A DNA stretch of 64,000 nucleotides from Labilibaculum euxinicum (GCF_009795715.1 NZ_WTCR01000011.1:115925-179924), one strand, 5' to 3'; counted from the stretch's first letter, positions 35,562 through 45,277 are shown. Numbers and translations: made by a program. The notes: generated from the letters alone by a model not told the origin.

Positions 35562-36839
35562 ATGAGAGTTCGAATTCAATCCTCAACCATTAAAGGAAGA
35601 TTAACGCCTCCTTCCTCGAAAAGTATGATGCAAAGAGCTTTAGCCGCCGCAATGTTGGCGAACGGAAACTCTGTAATTCACAATCCCTGCAAATGTGAAG
35701 ATGCTGATGCAGCAACAGATATCATTCAGCGGATGGGTTCGGTAGTCACCAAAAAGGAAAATTCGGTAGAAATAACTTCCAAAGTAAGCGAAGCTCCCAA
35801 AAGTATTCATGTTGGAGAATCCGGACTTTCGTTACGAATGTTCTCTCCCATTGTTGCACTGAAGCCGGAAGAAATGGAAATTACGGGAACAGGCAGCATC
35901 CTAAAAAGACCCGTTCATAATATTATAGAAGGATTGGAAAATTTGGGGATTGAATGTGAAAATCCCGGCAAGGGATTCTTGCCCATCCGCATAAAAGGCG
36001 GCTACAAAAGTAACTTTGCGAAAATTGACGGATCGCTTGGATCTCAATTCCTCACGGGTCTTTTAATGGCTCTACCCTTGCGAAAAGAAGATACAACACT
36101 GAAAGTGAAAGATCTAAAAAGCATTCCTTATATCAATATGACTCTCGATTTAATAAAGCATTTTGGTATTGAAATAGAACATGAGAATTACGAGAACTTT
36201 CAAATAAAAGGAAATCAAATTTATCAACCAACAGAATACACAATTGAAGCCGATTGGAGTTCTGCTGCTCCTCTTTTAGTTGCCGGAGCGTTGAAAGGAA
36301 TTGTAACACTGGAACACATGAATCCGGATTCTTATCAGGCCGATAAGGCAATTTTGGATGCCTTGCAAAAATGCGGCGCTTCCATTGCATGGGAAGGAAA
36401 CAATTTAACGGTTGAGAAAAAAGCTTTAAATGCCTTTGATTTTGATGCCACACATAGTCCTGATCTTTTCCCTCCTTTGGTGGCTTTGGCCTGTCACTGT
36501 GAGGGAGAAAGCAGAATTAAGGGAGTTCACCGATTAGAGTACAAAGAAAGTAATCGTGGCTTAGTGCTGAAGAAAGAATTTTTAAAGCTTGGAGTCCCGA
36601 TTCGCATCGAAGGTGATGAAATGATCATTCCTGGTGGCAGAGTAAAAGGAGGACTGGCAAAAAGTAATAATGATCACCGTATTGCAATGGCTCTGGCCGT
36701 AACAGCATTGGCATCACCAAGTCCTATTGAAATAGGTCAGCATGAGTGTGTTGCCAAATCATATCCTGAATTCTTTACGGATTTACGAAAAATTGGTGGC
36801 GGCGTAGCGCAGTTTTATTTCGATAGTCAGTTTGTATAA
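35562..36839 (+). CDS. aroA: 3-phosphoshikimate 1-carboxyvinyltransferase (EPSP synthase)
   Basis: Transfers enolpyruvyl from PEP to shikimate-3-phosphate. 425 residues; PPSSKSMMQRALAAAML contains the PEP/S3P-binding Lys-Ser, GESGLSLRMFSP replaces the more common GNAGTAxR loop, and SNNDHRIAMALAVTALAS closes the active site. The variant loop is shared with some Bacteroidota AroA proteins as I recall them, so the enzyme is likely functional. Confidence 0.94.
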   Translation: MRVRIQSSTIKGRLTPPSSKSMMQRALAAAMLANGNSVIHNPCKCEDADAATDIIQRMGSVVTKKENSVEITSKVSEAPKSIHVGESGLSLRMFSPIVALKPEEMEITGTGSILKRPVHNIIEGLENLGIECENPGKGFLPIRIKGGYKSNFAKIDGSLGSQFLTGLLMALPLRKEDTTLKVKDLKSIPYINMTLDLIKHFGIEIEHENYENFQIKGNQIYQPTEYTIEADWSSAAPLLVAGALKGIVTLEHMNPDSYQADKAILDALQKCGASIAWEGNNLTVEKKALNAFDFDATHSPDLFPPLVALACHCEGESRIKGVHRLEYKESNRGLVLKKEFLKLGVPIRIEGDEMIIPGGRVKGGLAKSNNDHRIAMALAVTALASPSPIEIGQHECVAKSYPEFFTDLRKIGGGVAQFYFDSQFV

Positions 36840-36843
36840 AACA

Positions 36844-36990
36844 AAAATAGGGTATCCGAAAAGTAAAGTTGACTTGAAAACATCATATTGAGCAATCCCG
36901 ATTGCTATCGGGACGAAACATCTGCTATTCAAACACAAAGATTCTTCGACAAGCTCAGAATGACAATCAATTCAAACTTTTCACCCCCTT
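36844..36990. mobile_element. MITE-like element, degenerate copy between aroA and the DUF523 gene
   Basis: AGGGTATCCGAAAAGTAAAG at the left and ATTCAAACTTTTCACCCCC at the right correspond to the terminal repeats of the better preserved copy at 60346-60482 in inverted orientation, and the middle (GATTCTTCGACAAGCTCAGA) matches it as well. It has an extra insertion, CCCGATTGCTATCGGG, itself a small hairpin. The right end has decayed. The element lies in the operon and upstream-extends the open frame of the DUF523 gene. Confidence 0.75.
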
Positions 36991-37012
36991 ATTCTTACTT
37001 AACAGTAAAAAA

Positions 37013-37462
37013 ATGATAATAGTCAGTGCCTGTTTGGCCGGTTGCGAATGCAGATACGATGGAAAAAGCAACGAAGTTCCTGAAATTAAAAAACTGGTTC
37101 TCGAAAACAAAGCCATCGCCCTGTGTCCGGAAAATTTAGGAGGCCTTAGTACGCCACGTATCCCTTGCGAAATAGTGAGAATCAATAACGAATTAAAGGT
37201 AATTGGCCGGGATCAAAATGATTATACAGCCCAATTTACCAAGGGTGCCGAAATCGCCGCGAATGTGGCAAAAGCCTTACATTGTAAAACGGTAATTTTA
37301 AAGGCCAACAGTCCGTCATGCGGATACGGAAAAATTTATGACGGCAGTTTCACGGGTAAATACAAAGAAGGAAACGGATTTACTGCTGAAATCCTGGCAA
37401 AAAATGGAGTACAAATACTGAATGAAGAAAATTTTCATTCGATACTTACCAATGAAAAATAA
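37013..37462 (+). CDS. DUF523 domain protein
   Basis: From ATG 37013 a 149-residue protein begins MIIVSACLAGCECRYDG, the typical start of DUF523 proteins, with Cys residues in SACLAGCECRYDG, ALCPENLGGLSTPR and NSPSCGYGKIYDG that look like metal or Fe-S ligands. The frame is open 37 codons further upstream, but that stretch is encoded by the MITE-like repeat, so the internal start is preferred. Its function is unknown; why it sits between aroA and aroC is not evident. Confidence 0.85.
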   Translation: MIIVSACLAGCECRYDGKSNEVPEIKKLVLENKAIALCPENLGGLSTPRIPCEIVRINNELKVIGRDQNDYTAQFTKGAEIAANVAKALHCKTVILKANSPSCGYGKIYDGSFTGKYKEGNGFTAEILAKNGVQILNEENFHSILTNEK

Positions 37463-37515
37463 ACATTAGCTATTTTTACTAAATACTAATGACTGGTTAC
37501 TAATAACGATAATAG

Positions 37516-38496
37516 ATGAACAATTTCGGAAGAATATTTAGACTTAGCATATTTGGAGAATCTCACGGTAAAGGAGTTGGTATCACAATTGATGGATGTC
37601 CATCAGGAATTGACCTGACCGATGAAGATCTTTTGCACGATATAAGCCGCAGAAAGTCTGGCGCAAGAGGTACAACCCCAAGAATTGAAGCCGATATGCC
37701 CAGCATATTGAGTGGAACCTTCGAAGGAAAAACTACTGGTGCTCCGCTAATCATCCTGTTCCATAACAAAAATACCAAATCGAAAGACTACAGCAACCTG
37801 TTGGACAGTCCGCGTCCCGGACATGCTGATTTTGTAGCTCAGCATAAATTTGGCCGACACAACGATTATACCGGAGGCGGTCATTTTTCGGGAAGAATTA
37901 CTCTTGGGATAGTAGCTGCCGGCGTTGTTGCCAAGAAAATATTAGGCGATGTGCAAATCGATGCCAAACTAACCGAAGTTGGCGGACAAAGCGATTTTGA
38001 TGCTGCAATTGAAGATGCTTTGCTACAGCACGATTCTGTAGGAGGAATTGTTGAATGCCGAGCCAATAACCTTCCTATCGGATACGGCGAACCTTTCTTC
38101 GATTCTGTGGAATCGATGATTTCGCATCTTATTTTTGCGATACCTGCAACCAAAGGAATTGAATTCGGTTCCGGATTCGGCGCAGCAAAAATGAAAGGAT
38201 CGGAACACAACGATAATTTTATTGATGCCTCTGGAAAAACGGAGACCAATAATGCCGGAGGAATCAACGGAGGAATTACCAACGGAAACGAGCTGGTATT
38301 TCGAGTAGCCATAAAGCCAACCTCATCGATTGGCAGAAATCAGAAAACCATGAATTTTGCCAAAGGCGAAGTGGAAGATTTACTGATTGAAGGCCGGCAC
38401 GATGCCTGCATTGCTTTACGGGTTCCGGTAATTATTGAAGCCGCAACCGCAATTGCATTGGCTGATTTAAAATTGCTCGATAAAGCCAGAAGGTAA
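37516..38496 (+). CDS. aroC: Chorismate synthase
   Basis: Makes chorismate from EPSP with reduced FMN. 326 residues, a little shorter than the usual 350-360. Signature segments are present: FGESHGKGVGITIDGCPSG, RRKSGARGTTPRIEAD, RPGHADFVAQHKFGRHNDYTGGGHFSGR, and RHDACIALRVPVIIEAATAIALAD near the end. It is the last gene of the rightward operon, followed 24 bases later by a terminator. Confidence 0.95.
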   Translation: MNNFGRIFRLSIFGESHGKGVGITIDGCPSGIDLTDEDLLHDISRRKSGARGTTPRIEADMPSILSGTFEGKTTGAPLIILFHNKNTKSKDYSNLLDSPRPGHADFVAQHKFGRHNDYTGGGHFSGRITLGIVAAGVVAKKILGDVQIDAKLTEVGGQSDFDAAIEDALLQHDSVGGIVECRANNLPIGYGEPFFDSVESMISHLIFAIPATKGIEFGSGFGAAKMKGSEHNDNFIDASGKTETNNAGGINGGITNGNELVFRVAIKPTSSIGRNQKTMNFAKGEVEDLLIEGRHDACIALRVPVIIEAATAIALADLKLLDKARR

Positions 38497-38520
38497 ACAG
38501 CTCTTTACTAAAAATACATG

Positions 38521-38551
38521 CCCCGCAAAGATCATTTCTTTGTGGGGTTTT
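38521..38551 (+). terminator. Terminator of the aro operon
   Basis: CCCCGCAAAG (38521-38530) pairs with CTTTGTGGGG (38538-38547) with one G-U, followed by a T-rich tract. The 3' arm is repeated once at 38552-38561. Confidence 0.85.
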
Positions 38552-38580
38552 CTTTGTGGGGCTTTTATTTCCTCACCATA

Positions 38581-38915
38581 CAGGCGATGAAGCTTTCGCT
38601 CGAAGGCGATGCCTGCTTTTTAATGCCAAAATCCCCGTCGCACCAAGCAGATTGCTCCATTCTTATGCCAATAAAGCTTTCGCTCGAAAGCGAAGCTATT
38701 TTTTTTATACCGCAACCCTATCCTCGCGAGAACGATGACGATTTTCTGATGCCGGAACTCTCATCGCATCAGACAGATGGTTCTATTTTTATGGCTAAAG
38801 TCCCTTCGCATTACTGCGATACTACTTTTCTGATAAAAAAAGGGTCTTCGCACAGGTGAAAACCTCCTTTTTGATACCAATAAGACCTCCGCTCAAAAGC
38901 GAAACAAATACAAGC
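38581..38915. repeat. 42-bp degenerate tandem array
   Basis: Eight diverged units of 42 bases start at 38581, 38623, 38665, 38707, 38749, 38791, 38833 and about 38874 (the seventh lost one base). In the plus frame six units stay open and encode 14-residue repeats with ATG or ATA at the unit start and a conserved TCG-CA(C/T) or TCG-CTC at codons 6-7. The 113-residue open frame (38518-38859) that contains them begins inside the aro terminator, so I do not call it a gene. Confidence 0.8.
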
Positions 38916-39120
38916 ATCATGAAAAGCCTATAAACACTAGCATTTCCCAATTCAGACAAAAAAACAGTCCCTTCGCTGATGATGGATGCCTCGTTTCTGT
39001 TTGATTTGTGATTGTTCCTAATGTGAAATAGTTAATCCTTTTTTATGTATTGATAATGAAGTTGTGAAAAAGAGAAAGATTCGTTTGACTTTTATTGAGT
39101 ATTTCTCTGTATTCTAATTA
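38916..39120. other. Spacer before the IS element
   Basis: A+T-rich, no gene or hairpin of note; ends with the TAATTA that borders the IS element. Confidence 0.4.
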
Positions 39121-40577
39121 GTCATCCCTTAAAAAGATTCCAGAATATTGATAATCAACTGATAAACTTTTTTATTCCCTACTTAAATCTGCAAGCAAAT
39201 AAGTATCTTAGTTGAAAAGCTTGCAGATATGGTTGGAAAACAGGACAATACACCTCAATTAAGTATTTTTGACACACCACTGGAACGATTCATCAATTTA
39301 GAGCATGAATTGTGTATTTTATCAAGGCGAATTGACTGGGATTCAATAGAAATGGAATTCTCTGTTTATTTTTCCGAAATCGGACGTCCATCTGTTCCAA
39401 TCCGAAGAATGGTAGGGTTGCTTCTGTTGAAACACATTTATAATTTAAGTGATGAGTCCATCGTTGACAGATGGATTGAAAATCCCTATTGGCAGTATTT
39501 TAGCGGGGAGAAAGTTTTTCAAACACAAAAGCCTTTTGATCCAACCGAGTTTATACATTTTAGAAACCGTATTGGGAAAGAAGGAGCAGAAATATTATTG
39601 AAAGTATCAATTCAGTTATTTGGCAAAGAAGCTCAGGAAAAAGAAGTATTAATTGACAGTACGGTACAAGAGAAGAATATCACTTACCCAACCGACGCAA
39701 AACTACACAAGCGTATAATTGAGAAAGTAAACAAGATAGCCAAACAAGAAGGAATCACATTACGCCAAACTTATACCCGAACCTTAAAACAGTTGATGAT
39801 AGACCAACGTTTTCATAATCATCCAAAAAGAAGGAAGAAAGCCAAAGCTGCATTACGAAAAATCAAGACTATTGCTGGTCGCTAGGTCAGAGATATCCAA
39901 AGACAATTCACCACATCTCAACAAAACAGATATCAGGAATTATTTATCATTCTCGATAAAGTCTTAACGCAGCAAAAAGGAAATAAGAACAAGATTTACA
40001 GTATCCATGAACCTGAGACTCGCTGTATTGCTAAAGGAAAAGAAGCAAAGAAATTTGAGTTTGGAAACAAGACTGGGTTTGTTTTGACCAAAACCACAAA
40101 AATAGTAGTTGGCGCTATTGCCTTTGAAAATAATCCTTACGATGGCCACACTCTAGAAGAACATTTAAAACAAACAGAATATTTAACAGGAAGTTGTCCA
40201 AAAATAGGGATCGTAGACAGAGGATACAGAGGGAAAAAGAAAATCAATGGTACTGAAATAATATCACCTTCTGTTCCTAAAAGAGAAACGACTCAGTATG
40301 AAAAACAAAAAGCAAGGAAACGTTTTAGATCCAGAGCTGGAATAGAACCGGTTATTGGACATATTAAGCAAGATCACAGAATGTTAAGGAATTATCTAAA
40401 AGGCCTTCCAGGTAATCAATTAAATACAATTTTTGCCGGAACTGGGTTTAATCTAAAGAAAATGCTCAATAGAATTAAAGAGCAAATCCTTTGTGTCTTT
40501 TTTAAAAAACTAAATCTTTGGATGCAATTATTTTCAAAAATCAAACTCTCAAAATATCTGGCTTTTTAAGGGATGAC
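39121..40577 (+). mobile_element. IS5-family insertion sequence
   Basis: Terminal inverted repeats GTCATCCCTTAAAAAG (39121-39136) and CTTTTTAAGGGATGAC (40562-40577) are perfect over 16 bases. Both ends are flanked by TAATTA, which may be a target duplication, or part of it extended by symmetry. The 1457-bp element carries a single transposase frame interrupted by one stop codon; the transposase stop overlaps the right terminal repeat. It lies between the aro region and the defence operon. Confidence 0.92.
39229..40569 (+). pseudogene. IS5-family transposase with one internal amber codon
   Basis: The reading frame continues from 39229 to 40569 (446 codons) except for TAG at 39883-39885, between KIKTIAGR and VRDIQRQF; homologous proteins usually have Leu here, so a single TTG to TAG change explains it. 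The N-terminal part has the InsH-type domain (GRPSVPIRRMVGLLLLKHIY, FDPTEFIHFRNRIG) and the first catalytic Asp (VLIDSTVQEKN); the second Asp (GIVDRGYRGKK) and Glu (AGIEPVIGHIKQD) are after the stop. The split separates the DDE residues, so the copy should be inactive unless TAG is suppressed. Confidence 0.9.
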
Positions 40578-40584
40578 TAATTAG

Positions 40585-40905
40585 CAACTATCTTTACTCT
40601 TGAACGGTGGCTGAAACGCGCATATGAATCTGGAAATACAACAAAATATGGCACAAAAAAATCATGCCTATTAGACGTGATTCCTTATTCCCCACCGCCG
40701 TATACGTACAGCCAAATCTCCATGAATACCTTATTGTGAAATTATTTTATGAATAAACCCGTATGCTTGGTTTATGCTGAGCTTGCGAAGTATCTGGTGT
40801 GAGAGGCACATTCCGTCAGTTAATTACCGGCGGAACCGTCTACACAATTATGGGTTGCCTTTTTTCAATAAATTAATATCTATAGTTAATTGCTTTTAAT
40901 ATTTT
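40585..40905. other. Spacer right of the IS element, possible intron-end remnant
   Basis: No gene. GGTGTGAGAGGC followed by a hairpin (TTCCGTC ... GGCGGAA) and CGTCTACACAATT (about 40796-40853) has the layout of the 3' end of a group II intron (linker, domain VI, CTAC). The upstream ATGCTT/AAGTAT stem is only a poor match to domain V. No intron-encoded protein is present. The defence operon ends to the right. Confidence 0.3.
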
Positions 40906-41943
40906 TCAGTCTTTTATTTCATTAAATATCGTTTTAATAATTTTGTCAAGATCGTTTCCTTCTTCTTCAATCCATTCGTCTTTTTCAACTAGATCTTGAA
41001 TCAAAATTTGCTGTTCTGTACTATAGAAATTTTTAGTAAGCCCACAGATAAATTTTTCTTTGTTTTTCCAATTACTTTTATGATAATCTTCTGTTTCTGT
41101 CAATTTAGCTGGGTAAAGTTTTGATTTCAAAACAGGTGTTATGAGTTTTAATTTATGTTTGTTGTTTTCTAATTTATCAATTATCCTTTTTGCTTTTTCA
41201 TATATTACCAATCCGTCATAATCCCAATCTCCCAGATAATAAATTGGATATTTAACATCTATTAGATTTTTCAATTTATCTACATTGTAGCCACCAACAT
41301 ATAAAAGCTCAACCTGATAATTTTCTATATAATATGGAAATTTCAAAAAATAGAAATTCTCACATAAGATCGTTATCTTCGGGGTTTTATGCTCACAATG
41401 AAACGGTTTCAAATATTGTTGATTGTTTTCTTGTGATAAGTCGATGCCAATCAACTTTTCTACGGCATTAGTTAAACTAACTTTTTTTGACATATACTTA
41501 CTTGATTTGAAGAACATCAAAGAAACTCCTTGCGCATTTTCTCTAGCTTCAATTATTTGGTTTCGCAAATTATCCAAATCAGTATTGTTCCTAAAAGATT
41601 TTATTTCAATTAGTTTTATTATATCCGCTTCGTCTATTCGACTTGTATTTATATTGATGTTTAACTCTTGTAAGAAATTTAAATAAATATCATATAAAAA
41701 AACATTTTCTTCATTTACGAACTCCTTTTCATAATGTCCATCATATTTATCTCCAATGGTCTCTTTCACATAAACTTTGTCATTCCTAATTTTATCTTTT
41801 ATAATTCCATTGCGATACAAATACCGAAAGTAATCATGATTTGAAATAGAATTACGATTATCTGCAACACCTTTATTTATCTGTCTGCCTTGATAAAGTT
41901 TGTGAAGTGCCTTGATATGTTGCCAATTAAGCTTTTTTTTCAT
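40906..41943 (-). CDS. jetD: JetD-like Toprim nuclease subunit of a Wadjet system
   Basis: 345 residues, the last gene of the four-gene defence operon. The C-terminal half carries a Toprim-like arrangement: Glu195 in ITILCENFYFLKF and the DxD motif in YYLGDWDYDGLVIYEKA at about 234-245, as in JetD (DUF2220-type) subunits that cleave plasmid DNA. The N-terminal region resembles winged-helix DNA-binding segments. It overlaps the JetC stop by 17 bases, indicating tight coupling. Sequence similarity to known JetD is weak, so the call rests on motif, size and gene order. Confidence 0.75.
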   Translation of the reverse strand: MKKKLNWQHIKALHKLYQGRQINKGVADNRNSISNHDYFRYLYRNGIIKDKIRNDKVYVKETIGDKYDGHYEKEFVNEENVFLYDIYLNFLQELNININTSRIDEADIIKLIEIKSFRNNTDLDNLRNQIIEARENAQGVSLMFFKSSKYMSKKVSLTNAVEKLIGIDLSQENNQQYLKPFHCEHKTPKITILCENFYFLKFPYYIENYQVELLYVGGYNVDKLKNLIDVKYPIYYLGDWDYDGLVIYEKAKRIIDKLENNKHKLKLITPVLKSKLYPAKLTETEDYHKSNWKNKEKFICGLTKNFYSTEQQILIQDLVEKDEWIEEEGNDLDKIIKTIFNEIKD

Positions 41944-44900
41944 AAAAATTTTCCTCTAAAAACTTCTCCCAATTATATATAGTTTCATTACTACCTGATA
42001 AAATTGCAAATGGCGGATTATTAATCTTATCCTCCTCTTTATTTTCATTCAGAATATACCAGTTTTGATTATTATTCTCATTATCATCTAATGGTGTAAT
42101 TGAAAATGTAAGAAGCTGAAAGTCTTCATTGGCTGCAATCGTATAGAGCATATCATAATTGCCTCCCAAATCCTGTGCATCATCAATTGGCATAAAACGT
42201 ATCCCCTTGGGAGGTTTATTTTGTTTATCTTTATATATTTCCGACATCTGTGCTATGCACAACAAAGCAATTTTGGTGTAATTTTGTCCGGTACTACCAT
42301 CGTTTTCTTTTCCGTTTTTTTCCATACGAAATTCCATTTTAAAATAGTTCATGGGATTGAGTAAATCTAAAACGGATACATCATCTTTTCGTGAGTGCTT
42401 TTTGTAAATATCCAGAATTATTTTTTCAATATCTTTTTGTTTTGGAAGGTTCTCCAAAAACATACCCCCAGTAAAACACATTTGATTATTTAATTCTCCT
42501 TTTACCTCATTAAGGAAACTTGTAGGAAAATCAGGTACATCATCGAATGTTAGCTTTACTTTATACCCTCCTGTTATTTCAACATCTTTTTGAGAAAAAA
42601 ATACCTTAATGGATTTATACTTCACATTGTATTTTTGATAAGCATCAATAACATCCTGAAAACGTTTGGTTAACAGCTGAACAAACAAACTATTTATATC
42701 TTTTGCCAAATTATTTATTTTTTGAAGATACCTTTTGATTTCTTCAATAACTGATTTTTCTTCAAACTTGACATTAGCATATAAATTGGGCAATATAGTT
42801 TCGACAAGTGTTTTGTAGTCTTTGGTATCTCTGTTGATAGAATTTTTTGGGAAGTATGTTTTGGTCAAATAACTACAATGTTCGTTATATGCGTCCTTTT
42901 CTTTTTCTGACTTTTCTGGCTCTTTTGTATACCTATCTTTCAAAAAGTTTTTATCTACCTCATAATTGAATAATTTACATTCGCTTTCTGCCGTATCGTA
43001 TTCGCTTTCTGCTATTTCTAATAGCTCTTTGAGCTTTCCTACTTCTCCATCAATCTTACTTTTGGTTTCAATTCTTTTTTTCCATAAAGTATTTATATCC
43101 TCTGCTTTATCGTTTACTTTTTTTGTTAAATCTATGCTAATTTTATTGAATCGATTATCTTTTTGTAATTCAATCAATTCACTTACTATCTTATTAAGAT
43201 CAACATCTATTTTATTTATTTTGAGCTGTTTGTCATCTTGTTTGTTATTATTTAAAAAATCTTCCAATTCTACCTTTTGATCTTTTAGCTTAACTAATTC
43301 AATCTCTTGATTTATTAACTCCTCATTTTTGTTTGTCCATTTCTCATAATCATTTGTAATACTGACTTTATCCTCGAAACACAGCATTAACTTATTAAAG
43401 TTATCCTGATTGGATATATCTTCAAAAATTTCAGGATAATCTTGATTAAAAAATCCTTCTTTATCCTTATAAAATGTAAATATCTTCCTATTCTCATATT
43501 CGTTTAGAATTTGATACAAATCATTTAGCATCAACTTCTCTTCTTCCAACTCTTTTATTCTAATATCAGTCTTTTCTGCATATTGCTTGATTTTTTCTTT
43601 TGCATTTGAGACATTCAAAAAGTATATATCTCTATATTCAATATATTCTTTTATTCCAGAAAGATTTAGCCAAAATCCGTTTTCATCTTCTGTAATATTT
43701 TCTTCCGAATTAATTGCTTGCAATAATTCTTCTGGTCTAGGAATATATCTTTTTCTTTTTTGGTCTTCAGGTTTATTTAAACCAAGTTCAAAATAATGAG
43801 CAATAACACATTCTTGAATTTTACTAAACGTGGTGAAAGCTAATTTATCAATAGACCATTTTATCAAAGAATTAACCTTGTCAAAATTAGAAAATGCTTT
43901 TAATGAATTTAATTCTTTAATCTGATTTTCAATCTCTTTTATGTTATTGGCATATTCTTTTTCTCCCTCCTTAAAGCTCTTAATCCATGCTGACCTTTGA
44001 AATTCATTCAAAAAATCTGTTTTGTCTTTTGATTTTTTGTTTAAATAGTCTTCAAATCGTATAACCTCTTTCCATTGAATAAAAAATTCAAATACCTGTT
44101 TTATTTGTTTCTCGGAATTATATTCATCAAATAAATTCTTAGTAATTTGAATGTTATTGTACAAAGGTGTTACTCTCAGTAATTCTTTTTGAATATTAAC
44201 TTTTTCTTCTTTTAGTTTATTTTCAGAGTTTCTGTTTACTTTTACTTTAATTTTCTGAAGTTTTTCAAATTTAACTTCGATTTTGACAATTTCTTCTCTT
44301 AGTTTTTGTTGCTTTTCATTGTACTCTTCTTTTTCTAACAACTTAAGCTCTGTTGCAATTGTCCATTGAAGGTTTTCCTTCTCACTTATGTCAATTTCGA
44401 GTTCCTTTTTTCGAAAATACCAGTATACGTTTCGAGCAATCCTATCTTCCTTTTCGGTCTCCTTTTTTGTAGCATATAAAGCTGCCAACTCCTGAATAGC
44501 TTCTGCCCTTTCAGTTACATTTTCAATATCTTCATCGTTTTTGTATGAACTTTGATATTTACTCTCTACCTCAATTATACCTTCATCATATTCCTTTTTA
44601 ATTCTATTGTAATCATCATTTCCGAATAAAAAGTATTGAATATCACTTGATTTTTTCCACTGGATATCTTTCCCAGCAGAAAACGATCTAAGTATTTTAG
44701 CAAACCTTATCACATTTTCTTCACTATCATGCAAACTAAATGGAAGGATTTCATTGATCTTTAAAATTTCTTGAAACTTACGTACTTCAAACTTTTCGAT
44801 ATTAAAAATGTGTTTATTTTTCTCAATAAGCTCATTTAGATCTAAAATGTGTCCAGCTTCCAACAGTCTTTTATAGAGTATCGGTTTATCAAATCCTTCA

Positions 44901-45277
44901 ATATTATCCTCTTTGAATGCATTTTGGATAATAAAATGTTCTACATGACTATTTCCAGCTTTGAGAAATATTCCAATAACAACAAACTTTCCCTTTTCAA
45001 TTTCAATATTTAAAAAAGCATACCCAAAGTTTATGTGTTTTGTTTTCATTACATAACCAGAAGGCTTGTAATTTGAGTTTGATGCTGGCTTAAAATGCTT
45101 ATTTCCTACAAATATTAATTGTAAAAGATTGGCAATTGTTGTTTTGCCAATTCCAGCTTCCCCCGAAAAATCGGTCCGAAATGGATGAAAGATATAATCC
45201 ATATTGTAGTGATGGATTAATCCAATTGTAGATAAACTGAAAATTCTTGGATACTGTTTTTCAAACTTCTCGCTCAT
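41927..45277 (-). CDS. jetC: JetC-like SMC ATPase of a Wadjet system
   Basis: About 1116 residues (1126 if the upstream ATG at 45307 is used). The P-loop GEAGIGKTT lies near the N-terminus (Lys at about 45); the middle, about residues 250-900, is dominated by heptad-like, Glu/Lys-rich coiled coil (for example KLREEIVKIEVKFEKLQKIK) with a hinge-like non-coiled part. Near the C-terminus, GSTGQNYTKIALLCIAQ stands where the ABC signature is expected and FMPIDDAQDLGGN at Walker B. The Walker B has DD rather than the usual DE. This matches an SMC/MukB-like DNA-extruding subunit. It overlaps jetB. Confidence 0.8.
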   Translation of the reverse strand: MSEKFEKQYPRIFSLSTIGLIHHYNMDYIFHPFRTDFSGEAGIGKTTIANLLQLIFVGNKHFKPASNSNYKPSGYVMKTKHINFGYAFLNIEIEKGKFVVIGIFLKAGNSHVEHFIIQNAFKEDNIEGFDKPILYKRLLEAGHILDLNELIEKNKHIFNIEKFEVRKFQEILKINEILPFSLHDSEENVIRFAKILRSFSAGKDIQWKKSSDIQYFLFGNDDYNRIKKEYDEGIIEVESKYQSSYKNDEDIENVTERAEAIQELAALYATKKETEKEDRIARNVYWYFRKKELEIDISEKENLQWTIATELKLLEKEEYNEKQQKLREEIVKIEVKFEKLQKIKVKVNRNSENKLKEEKVNIQKELLRVTPLYNNIQITKNLFDEYNSEKQIKQVFEFFIQWKEVIRFEDYLNKKSKDKTDFLNEFQRSAWIKSFKEGEKEYANNIKEIENQIKELNSLKAFSNFDKVNSLIKWSIDKLAFTTFSKIQECVIAHYFELGLNKPEDQKRKRYIPRPEELLQAINSEENITEDENGFWLNLSGIKEYIEYRDIYFLNVSNAKEKIKQYAEKTDIRIKELEEEKLMLNDLYQILNEYENRKIFTFYKDKEGFFNQDYPEIFEDISNQDNFNKLMLCFEDKVSITNDYEKWTNKNEELINQEIELVKLKDQKVELEDFLNNNKQDDKQLKINKIDVDLNKIVSELIELQKDNRFNKISIDLTKKVNDKAEDINTLWKKRIETKSKIDGEVGKLKELLEIAESEYDTAESECKLFNYEVDKNFLKDRYTKEPEKSEKEKDAYNEHCSYLTKTYFPKNSINRDTKDYKTLVETILPNLYANVKFEEKSVIEEIKRYLQKINNLAKDINSLFVQLLTKRFQDVIDAYQKYNVKYKSIKVFFSQKDVEITGGYKVKLTFDDVPDFPTSFLNEVKGELNNQMCFTGGMFLENLPKQKDIEKIILDIYKKHSRKDDVSVLDLLNPMNYFKMEFRMEKNGKENDGSTGQNYTKIALLCIAQMSEIYKDKQNKPPKGIRFMPIDDAQDLGGNYDMLYTIAANEDFQLLTFSITPLDDNENNNQNWYILNENKEEDKINNPPFAILSGSNETIYNWEKFLEENFYEKKA

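Noticed and set aside
36902..37012. 37-codon N-terminal extension of the DUF523 protein
   Set aside because: Encoded by the MITE-like repeat and not part of the domain; internal ATG 37013 fits the family start.
38518..38859. 113-codon open frame over the 42-bp array as a gene
   Set aside because: It begins inside the aro operon terminator and consists only of drifting repeats; kept as a repeat.
39883..39885. Programmed readthrough or recoding of the transposase TAG
   Set aside because: No frameshift signal or stem-loop was noticed; a simple TTG to TAG change is the shortest explanation.
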